DNA from: Alkalilacustris brevis
GTDB lineage: Bacteria; Pseudomonadota; Alphaproteobacteria; Rhodobacterales; Rhodobacteraceae
NCBI RefSeq assembly: GCF_003350345.1
Contig: NZ_QNVJ01000064.1
Span: 248,001-312,000, forward strand
Direction of reading: 5' to 3'
DNA length: 64,000 nucleotides
The notes beneath the pieces were generated by a model. It made no database searches. It worked only from the letters and a program-made list of their open reading frames with translations, and had not been told where the DNA came from. The number at the start of each line of letters is the position of its first letter. Within the stretch, counting starts at the first letter, position 1. Both the position numbers and the translations under genes were made by a program. This document shows, piece after piece, positions 55,469 to 62,502 of this stretch.

Positions 55469-56221
55469 TCAGCCGTCAGGCATGAACGCCCGGCAAGACG
55501 TGCCCGCGATGATCGCGCCGTCCTCGTTGTCGATCAGGGCATGAAGCCGGAAGGTCTGGCTCACCGGCTCTATCAGCACATCGACGAACGAGATTTCGGC
55601 CTCCACCTCATTCCCGTCCGCCAACGCGATCACAAGCGTCTCGCTGACGCTGAGCGGCTGATGAAACTGGCCGGGCACATCCAGTTCGGCCTGCAGCGTA
55701 TCGACCTGCACGAGCCGGATCAGCGGGCCATCGGGCGCAACCTCGCCCACATCGGCGAAAAGCTCGACCACCACGCCATCGTGGGGCGCGCGCAGAACAT
55801 AACGCCGCTGCTCGGCGATCAGCCCATCACGCTGAATCTGCGCAATCAACAGCTCCGATTCAATCTCGCTCAGTTCCGCGACGGACAGAACACCTTGCAT
55901 CTGATCGGCCCGCTCAAGCCGCTGGCGGGCCATTTCAAGCGTGACCTCGGCCTGCCGCATCTGCGCAACAAGGCTGCCCTGGCCCAACTCGAGCAGCACA
56001 TCGCCCTCTGAAACGCGGTCGCCAAGCCGGTGATGCACGGTCTCGATGATCTCGCGCGCACTGACCGACAGGCTTGAATCGCGTTTGGGCACCAGGCGGC
56101 AGTTGGCCGCCCCCAGATCGAGCACGCCACCGGGCGCGGACTGTGCAAAAGTCGGCGTCGTGAACGCAAGCGCAACGGCCAGCGTGCTACCTGAGACGGC
56201 TGAAAAGAAATACTTCATCAC
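55469..56221 (-). CDS. Periplasmic HlyD-like adaptor subunit
   Basis: A 250-residue protein with a signal peptide (MMKYFFSAVSGSTLAVALAF, cleavage near TFAQSA) rather than an HlyD membrane anchor. The barrel-sandwich halves are visible as HHRLGDRVSEGDVLLELGQ and RAPHDGVVVELFADVGEVAPDGPLIRLV, bridging a short helical hairpin (QMRQAEVTLEMARQRLERAD). It is the last gene of the export cluster, overlapping the SecA-like gene by 35 nt. I infer a periplasmic adaptor linking the two HlyD-bearing membrane proteins to an outer-membrane channel not encoded here. Confidence 0.85.
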   Translation of the reverse strand: MMKYFFSAVSGSTLAVALAFTTPTFAQSAPGGVLDLGAANCRLVPKRDSSLSVSAREIIETVHHRLGDRVSEGDVLLELGQGSLVAQMRQAEVTLEMARQRLERADQMQGVLSVAELSEIESELLIAQIQRDGLIAEQRRYVLRAPHDGVVVELFADVGEVAPDGPLIRLVQVDTLQAELDVPGQFHQPLSVSETLVIALADGNEVEAEISFVDVLIEPVSQTFRLHALIDNEDGAIIAGTSCRAFMPDG

Positions 56222-58151
56222 GCTCCATATCCGCTTTGAACAGTTGCTTTCTCACCCGCGCCTTCTGCCGCTCTCGGTTGCGCTGATACAGACGCAACCA
56301 TACCCGAAACACACGATCTGCCAAGCCCGGAGCCGTGCGCGCCAGCGCCACGAGGCCCTGGCGCACCAGCGCTGTCATCGCCTCGTCAAGGGGGCGCTCG
56401 TCCAGCGCATGGGCGAAATCGTGGCTGCCGGGGTCGCCCTGACGCCCGGCGCGGCCGAAAAGCTGCCGCTCAAGCCGCGCGGAAGGCAACACCTCGGCAA
56501 TAATGACATGCAGCCCGCCAGCCGCGCGCACCTCCGGGTTCAGCTTGATGTCGGTGCCGCGCCCGGCCATGTTCGTCACCACCGAGATCGCGTCGATCTG
56601 CCCGGCCTGCTTGACGATCTCGGCCTCCTGCTCAAGATGCTTGGCGTTCAGCACCTGATGCTCCAGCCCTTTACGGTGCAGGGCGGCACTGATCGCGTCC
56701 GAGGCCTCGACCGTGTTCACCCCGATCAGAACCGCGCGGCCCGCGGCCTGCATCGCTGCGGTGCGCTCGGCCACCCAGGCGTCACGCTGGGCCGAGGTGA
56801 CGAATATGCGATCATGCTGGCAGAAATTGCGCACTGGCCGATGTGTCGGCACATGAACCGATGCGGCCCGGTAGACCTTGCGCAATTCGCCCCGCACCTC
56901 GTGCAGGGTCCCGCTCATGCCGCAAATCTTGTGATACTTGCGAAAATAGCTCTGGAAGCTCAGCTTGGCGATTGTGCGCCGGTTGGGCGAAACCTCAAGC
57001 CCTTCGCGCACCTCCAGAACCTGATGCAGCCCCCAGGGCAGCGAGCGGTCGGGGGTGGGGCGCCCTGTCTGCGGGTCGATCAGCACGATCTTGTCTTCCT
57101 CGACGAAGTAATGCACATCGCGGCGGAACTTTTCCCGCGCGGTCTTGGCCTGCATCAGCACCTCTTCGGCCAGCGCGAAGGACTGCCATTCAGGCGCCGG
57201 ATCGGAGATGTCGTCGATCAGCGTTTTCAGGAAACGCGGGTTCAGATAATAGCTTTCGCTACGGCTGACATACTCCCAGACACTCGGGTCCATCCGGTCA
57301 ACCAGATCTATGGCCTGCTCGACGAAATGGCGCGACAGGGCAGACGACTCCTCGCGGGTGAGGATTAGCGGAATGTTCGCATCGTCGATCAGAACGCTGT
57401 CGGCCTCGTCGATGATGACAAAGCCCAGTTCCGTCACCATCCGGCGATCCTGCTGGAACGAGGATTTGACCCGCTCGGCGAAGGAGCCGGATTCCTGCAG
57501 CTTGATGCGATCCTTGAGATAGTCGAAGACCAGTTCCTTGTTGGTGCAATATGTCACGTCGCAACCATAGGCCGCGCGACGTTCCTTCGGGTTCATGCCG
57601 TTGACAACGGTGCCCACCTCAAGCCCCAGCATACCGAGCACCGGCGCAACCTCTTCGGCGTCACGCGCGGCGAGATAGTCGTTCACCGTCACCACATGAA
57701 TGGGCGTGCCGGCCAGCGCATGAAGCGCGGCGGGCAGTATGGCGGTGACAGTCTTGCCCTCGCCCGTTGCAAGCTCGACAAAATTTCCGTTGGCCAGGTG
57801 AAACCCGGCCAGCAACTGGTTGTCATGGTAGTGAAACCCGAAGACCCGCTTCAGAACCGCATCGACCAGCGCAAAGCATTCCGCCAGGTCGACATCTTCC
57901 AGCGCGGCCTTGCGCAGCCGCGCGGGAAGCGCACGCGCGCGCTGCCTCAGCTCCGCCTCAGGCAGGTCGGACAGGGCTGCCCGCTCACGGTGAATTCCGC
58001 GCAGCACCCGGCGCGCATGCAGGCGGCGGTTGCACTGCTCGCGCCAGCGCTGCCTGGCGATGTCGATCAAGCTGCGCTCGCCATGTGCGATTTCGGCGGC
58101 ATTCAGCGCCAGCCCGGTGCGCGGCGGGGGGATATCACTGACCCGGGCCAA
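56187..58151 (-). CDS. SecA paralogue lacking most C-terminal domains
   Basis: A 654-residue DEAD-type ATPase clearly related to SecA: Walker A ELATGEGKTV (residues 127-135), CDVTYCTNKELVFDYLKD, Walker B FVIIDEADSVLIDDANIPLI (244-), NBD2 KICGMSGTLHEV (409-), TNMAGRGTDI (526-535) and GRAGRQGDPG (566-575). It ends just after VRKQLFKADMERDEV, so the long helical scaffold, the two-helix finger and the zinc-binding tail of housekeeping SecA (about 850-900 residues) are mostly absent. The preprotein-crosslinking domain region is short and divergent. It overlaps genes on both sides and is surely part of the export operon. Confidence 0.9.
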   Translation of the reverse strand: MARVSDIPPPRTGLALNAAEIAHGERSLIDIARQRWREQCNRRLHARRVLRGIHRERAALSDLPEAELRQRARALPARLRKAALEDVDLAECFALVDAVLKRVFGFHYHDNQLLAGFHLANGNFVELATGEGKTVTAILPAALHALAGTPIHVVTVNDYLAARDAEEVAPVLGMLGLEVGTVVNGMNPKERRAAYGCDVTYCTNKELVFDYLKDRIKLQESGSFAERVKSSFQQDRRMVTELGFVIIDEADSVLIDDANIPLILTREESSALSRHFVEQAIDLVDRMDPSVWEYVSRSESYYLNPRFLKTLIDDISDPAPEWQSFALAEEVLMQAKTAREKFRRDVHYFVEEDKIVLIDPQTGRPTPDRSLPWGLHQVLEVREGLEVSPNRRTIAKLSFQSYFRKYHKICGMSGTLHEVRGELRKVYRAASVHVPTHRPVRNFCQHDRIFVTSAQRDAWVAERTAAMQAAGRAVLIGVNTVEASDAISAALHRKGLEHQVLNAKHLEQEAEIVKQAGQIDAISVVTNMAGRGTDIKLNPEVRAAGGLHVIIAEVLPSARLERQLFGRAGRQGDPGSHDFAHALDERPLDEAMTALVRQGLVALARTAPGLADRVFRVWLRLYQRNRERQKARVRKQLFKADMERDEVFLFSRLR

Positions 58152-60297
58152 AACGCGCCATCAGTGCGGTGTAGACCACCGGCCAAAGCCGGTCGAACAC
58201 GGTTTCGGGCGGATGGTGCAGCTTGATGCGCACCCGCGAGCCGATGGCGGCGGGCGGAAGCGGCCCCTCGATTTCAAGCGCGAATCCCGACTGCACCGTG
58301 TGGAAGCCGTCCATGTCCTCGCTGTCCTGGGTCATGACCGGCCCGCCGAAACGGTCGGCCAACTGCGGCGCATGCAGGCTGCGCGTGGCATTTTCCAGGA
58401 TATGACCCTGCGCAGCATCGGCCTGCGCCTGTGTGCCGTCAGGGAAAAGCAGCGCATAGCCGGACACACCGCGGCGCAACTGCCGCGCGCGCCGTTCCTG
58501 CACAAAGCCCACGATGCGGCGGTTTTCCGGCGCATCGACCACCCCCAGCATGGCCCGTAGGGGCACGAATGCCCCTTGGTGAAACACTGCAGCCTCGGCG
58601 GACCAGCGCCCCGAGGCCGCCGCGCGCACCTCGGCCTCGCCGATGCGGCGGTCAAGATCGGCGCGCACGGCCTCAAGCGCGTCGATCTCGCGCTGAACCG
58701 CGGCGGCGAAACCGGCATTGCCGCTGGACTGCGCGCCGCGCAGGCGGATGGTGGCGCCTTCGATCTTGGCGTCGAGCACCTCGCGTTCGGTCAGCAGGGC
58801 ATCGGGGCGCAGAGAGAAAAGCGGTGCCCCCTCTTCCACCGGCATTCCCATGCGGACATGGATTTCATCAATGAACCCGGCCACCGGCGCATAGACGGTG
58901 CCCGACTCGGCATGGATCACAACCCCATCCACCACGGTGCGGCTGGGCAGCGGTACCACCGCAAGAAGTACGCCGGCGCCAAGCGCGAAGGCCCCGGCAC
59001 GAAGGAAGAACTTGCGCGGCATGAATGTCCCCGACGTGCCTTTGAAGAATGCAGTAACCGATTTGATGCTGGGATGCACCAGCCCCGCATAGACAACCCA
59101 TATGGCCAGAAACTGCCCCATGAAGGGAACAATCTCGATCACCAGAAGCGCGATGGTCAGGGTGATGAACACCTTGTAGCACGCGGCTGCCACCCCGTAG
59201 GCGGCCAGCCACATGCGCGCACTCGGCCCCGCCGTTTCGCTGTCGGGCGCAAGCTGAGAGCCCAGCGCAAGACGCAGCCACCGCCCCAGAAGCTTGTTCG
59301 CGCGGGTGCCCAGATTGGGTGTCTGCGTCAGATCGGACAGGATGTAATAGGCATCGAAACGCAACAGCGGGTTGCCGTTGAAGAACAGTGTCGAAACCGT
59401 GCAGATGAACACCACGTTGAACAGCACGGCCCGCCACAGCCCCGGATCGCTATAGGTCCACAGGATCATGGCCATGGCGGCCAGCGCAAGCTCGGCCAGG
59501 ATACCCGCCGCGGTGATCAGCGCACGCGATTTGTGCGCGCGCAGGCGGTTGGCCTCGGAGGCGTTGACATAGGGCATCGGCACGAAAACCAGAAACATCA
59601 CGCCGGCTTCGAACACATCACCGCCAAAGCGGCGGATGGCCAGCGCGTGCGCCAGTTCGTGAATGAGCTTTACCACCGGATAGACCAGCGCGAGGATCAG
59701 AAGATTGTCGGGCGCAAGCGCCCGGTCGGCCAGGTTGCGGCTGAACGGCTGCCAGTTACCGATGGCGAAATAGACCCCCGTCGCAATCAGCGCGATGAAG
59801 GCCAGCAGCCCAAGACGCGAGAACAGCACATGCGCCAGCAACGTGGCTGGTGCGAGGCGCAAGAAGTTCTTGGGATTGATCAATGGGATCTTCTGACTGA
59901 CAGGCGATTTCAGGACGCGCAGCACCTTCTCCCAGGACTTCTTTTTCTGAAGACGCGCGATCTGGGCCGAGCGCGGCGGCGTATCGACCGAGATCAGCCC
60001 CGACTGATACATCTGCGAAAGCGTCTCGATCAGTTCGTTCTGGGTGGGCAGGTTCGGCGCGTTCGACCAGGCAAGCTCGTTCCAGACATCCTCGATCGAA
60101 TGCTGCCCGTCGAATTGGCTGAAGATGCGGAAATCGGCCTCGGACAGGCGATAGGTCTTGCCGCCGGTGCGGTCGTGAAAGACATACCAAAGCTCACCCA
60201 GGTAATCATGCACGAAAACTTCAAGCTGGGTGCGCAGCCTTGGCCTGAGGTCAGCAACCCGGTGCCAGTCCTGGCTGAGAAGCTGAAGATGCGCCAT
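58135..60297 (-). CDS. PqqD-like / M50-like / HlyD-like fusion membrane protein
   Basis: A 720-residue protein with three parts. Residues about 20-105 resemble a PqqD-like winged helix (RTGGKTYRLSEADFRIFSQFDG ...), a fold that binds leader peptides. Residues about 150-430 are a polytopic site-2-protease (M50)-like domain with HELAHALAIRRFGG (HExxH at 213-217) and the second motif NPLLRFDAYYILSD (Asp 315). From about 440 to the end is a HlyD-like barrel-sandwich region (AESGTVYAPVAGFIDEIHVRMGMPVEEGAPLFSL). It overlaps secA-like downstream by 17 nt. It may be the membrane component of the exporter and may process its substrate. Confidence 0.85.
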   Translation of the reverse strand: MAHLQLLSQDWHRVADLRPRLRTQLEVFVHDYLGELWYVFHDRTGGKTYRLSEADFRIFSQFDGQHSIEDVWNELAWSNAPNLPTQNELIETLSQMYQSGLISVDTPPRSAQIARLQKKKSWEKVLRVLKSPVSQKIPLINPKNFLRLAPATLLAHVLFSRLGLLAFIALIATGVYFAIGNWQPFSRNLADRALAPDNLLILALVYPVVKLIHELAHALAIRRFGGDVFEAGVMFLVFVPMPYVNASEANRLRAHKSRALITAAGILAELALAAMAMILWTYSDPGLWRAVLFNVVFICTVSTLFFNGNPLLRFDAYYILSDLTQTPNLGTRANKLLGRWLRLALGSQLAPDSETAGPSARMWLAAYGVAAACYKVFITLTIALLVIEIVPFMGQFLAIWVVYAGLVHPSIKSVTAFFKGTSGTFMPRKFFLRAGAFALGAGVLLAVVPLPSRTVVDGVVIHAESGTVYAPVAGFIDEIHVRMGMPVEEGAPLFSLRPDALLTEREVLDAKIEGATIRLRGAQSSGNAGFAAAVQREIDALEAVRADLDRRIGEAEVRAAASGRWSAEAAVFHQGAFVPLRAMLGVVDAPENRRIVGFVQERRARQLRRGVSGYALLFPDGTQAQADAAQGHILENATRSLHAPQLADRFGGPVMTQDSEDMDGFHTVQSGFALEIEGPLPPAAIGSRVRIKLHHPPETVFDRLWPVVYTALMARFGPGQ

Positions 60298-62099
60298 CAG
60301 GGGGTCCAGCGCCAGAAAAACTGGTAAAGCGTATCGAATACCGGTTTCACCCAGATACGCCAGAGCGGTTCGGGCGGCAATTCCAGCCGGGCCACGCCCT
60401 GCATCCCGTTTTCCAGCCGCAGGCCCTGCGGCTCGACCAGCGCGTAACCAACGAAACGCAACTCACCCTCTTCGGGCTGAGCCGCCGGATTGACGCGAAG
60501 CACCTGAACGGGCAGCGGGCGGTCGGGGGCAACATTCATCCGCAGCCGCCCCGAAAGCCCCTGCTCAAGCCGCGCGCCGTCGCGGTTCGAGACACTGAGG
60601 CGCGCCTCGGTCGCCTGGCGCGAGGCGATCATCAGCAGGTTCTCGCCATGCTCGATATTCGAGCCCACCCTCTGGCGCAGGTCGCCCTGCAGCACGATGC
60701 CGTCGATCTCGCTGCGCACAAGGGTGCGCGCGATGTCACGTTCGATCAGTTCCAGCCGCGCCTGCACTTCCGAAGCCTCGGCGCGGGCGACAGCGGCGGC
60801 GCCGAGGTTGCGTTCGCGTTGGGCGATGGCCTCTTCGGCGCGCAGTTTTTCAAGCTGCGCAATCAGTTCCAACCGCCGCAACTGCATGTCGGTATCGTCG
60901 ATCCGCGCCAGCACGTCACCGCGCTGCACCGCATCGCCCGGCAGCACCATGATTTCCAGCAGCGTGCCGTCCATTGGAGCGGCCACCGCGCGCAGACCCG
61001 GATCGTCGATCACCGTTTCGGCCCGCAAGGTCGCTGGTGTCTCCACCAGAACCAGAGCCGCAATCAGCGCCGCCAAGGCCAGGCCGATGACCTTTGCCCA
61101 GATATGCCGCGGCCCGAGCAGATAGCCGAAGAACTGGCCCAGATCGTCAACCGCCTTGCCGATCAGGGTGCGCGCGTTCTTCTGCTGAAGCTCCAGCACC
61201 GGTTGCGCCATGATCCAGAGCGGCTCCCACAGCTTGAGATCGGGCACGGCCTCAAGCCTGGTCCATTGCAGCACCATCGCGCCACGCATCTCCGCACGGG
61301 CATCGGATAGCGGAATCACCGCGACCGCCTCGTCGCCATGCTCGGCGGCAAGCGTGGCCAGCGGGGTCTGCACCGGATCACCCTTTTTCCAGAACAGTTC
61401 ACGGCGCTGGCGCAGGGCCTCGGTCGCGGCCTGTTCCGTCAGGTCATTGAGTTGCGTGCGCCGATCAAAGCTGACCACGCCCGAGATCGAGCGCAGCCGC
61501 ACCCGGCGCCCGCGCCCCCTGCTCACGAGCGAGATCCGCGCGGCATCGAAAACCTCGGCCACTTCGACGCAAAGGCTTTGCCGTGCTTCGGTAATGTCAT
61601 CGGAAGACAGCATCTCGGCCGAAATGGTGAAGGCGCGCGCCTGCACATTCAGCCGGTGCTGCGCCGCCTCAAGATCCTGCCGCGCGACGAGATGCACCAC
61701 CCAGCCGGCCGCAATCTGGATATGCTCCATCAGTAGCTCGACCTGCCGCGCGGGCATCGCCTTCAGCCCCAGCAGCACGAAGATCCGCCGATTGCTGACC
61801 CTCAGCGGCAGCACCAGCGCCTCGGCGATGGTGTCTTGCTCGACATCGAGCGGGGCGATCACGCCATTGCCGCTGTCTGCGGCCTCGGTCAGCGGCTTGT
61901 GATAGGCCCGGCGCAGGGCAAAGCTTTCAGGGGCAGCGGCGCGCACCTCGAACGAAGTCTCGGCCAGTTCGACGACAGCCGCCTCGACGATGCCGCGCAG
62001 GCTCCCCACCACATGGCGACACCATGCGTGGAGATCGGGAAACACCGTCTCGCCCGCGCCCGGATCAATGCCCAGAAAGCTCTCATTCGCCGCCACCAT
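60297..62099 (-). CDS. GAF-like sensory domain fused to a HlyD-like adaptor
   Basis: A 600-residue protein. The N-terminal half (about 20-300) is soluble and GAF-like, probably two domains (e.g. SLCVEVAEVFDAARISLVSRG ... EAVAVIPLSDARAEMRGAMVL). One membrane helix (about 332-353, IGLALAALIAALVLVE) follows, then HlyD-type lipoyl halves (AAPMDGTLLEIMVLPGDAVQRGDVLARID ... GIVLQGDLRQRVGSNIEHGENLLMI) around a long coiled coil (ELIAQLEKLRAEEAIAQRERN). It appears to be an inner-membrane adaptor with a cytoplasmic sensor. Its stop overlaps the M50-like gene start (TGATG). Confidence 0.87.
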   Translation of the reverse strand: MVAANESFLGIDPGAGETVFPDLHAWCRHVVGSLRGIVEAAVVELAETSFEVRAAAPESFALRRAYHKPLTEAADSGNGVIAPLDVEQDTIAEALVLPLRVSNRRIFVLLGLKAMPARQVELLMEHIQIAAGWVVHLVARQDLEAAQHRLNVQARAFTISAEMLSSDDITEARQSLCVEVAEVFDAARISLVSRGRGRRVRLRSISGVVSFDRRTQLNDLTEQAATEALRQRRELFWKKGDPVQTPLATLAAEHGDEAVAVIPLSDARAEMRGAMVLQWTRLEAVPDLKLWEPLWIMAQPVLELQQKNARTLIGKAVDDLGQFFGYLLGPRHIWAKVIGLALAALIAALVLVETPATLRAETVIDDPGLRAVAAPMDGTLLEIMVLPGDAVQRGDVLARIDDTDMQLRRLELIAQLEKLRAEEAIAQRERNLGAAAVARAEASEVQARLELIERDIARTLVRSEIDGIVLQGDLRQRVGSNIEHGENLLMIASRQATEARLSVSNRDGARLEQGLSGRLRMNVAPDRPLPVQVLRVNPAAQPEEGELRFVGYALVEPQGLRLENGMQGVARLELPPEPLWRIWVKPVFDTLYQFFWRWTP

Positions 62100-62130
62100 C
62101 GGGCCGCCCTACCCTGTGCACGCGTTCCGG

Positions 62131-62457
62131 TCAGCCGGTTGTGATCGTGCCTTCACCCTGCGGCTGCACCGTCTGCCCCCCGGCTTCGATCTGGCCGTAG
62201 CGGGCCTCATGCTGGGCGATCGCGTTGACCAGCATCGCCGCCAGGCGCTTGGCCGTGGGCGGCGTCATGATGATGCGGTCGTTCAGATCCACCTCGAAAT
62301 CCTTGGTCTTGCCGTGCCAGGAACGACCGATGCCGATAAGCAGAGCGAACTCTTCCTGTGTTGCGGCCACGTTGGCCACGTTCGCATAGCTGGTGCGCAT
62401 GTTCTGGTCGCGAAAGACGACCGTCTTGCCACCCTGTTCTGCCTTCATATCCGTCAT
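62131..62457 (-). CDS. DUF3467 family protein
   Basis: A 108-residue cytoplasmic protein (VVFRDQNMRTSYANVANVAATQEEFALLIGIGRS ... DRIIMTPPTAKRLAAMLVNAIAQHEARYG) matching the DUF3467 family of unknown function. GGAGG precedes the ATG at 62457. It lies between the RTX-like gene (45 bp upstream) and the GAF-HlyD gene (31 bp downstream). By position it may be a chaperone or regulator for the exported substrate (inference). Confidence 0.88.
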   Translation of the reverse strand: MTDMKAEQGGKTVVFRDQNMRTSYANVANVAATQEEFALLIGIGRSWHGKTKDFEVDLNDRIIMTPPTAKRLAAMLVNAIAQHEARYGQIEAGGQTVQPQGEGTITTG

Positions 62458-62502
62458 CAGACCTCCAGTAGGTTTCCAAGCCATGCGCCGTTCGCGCAGC
62501 TG

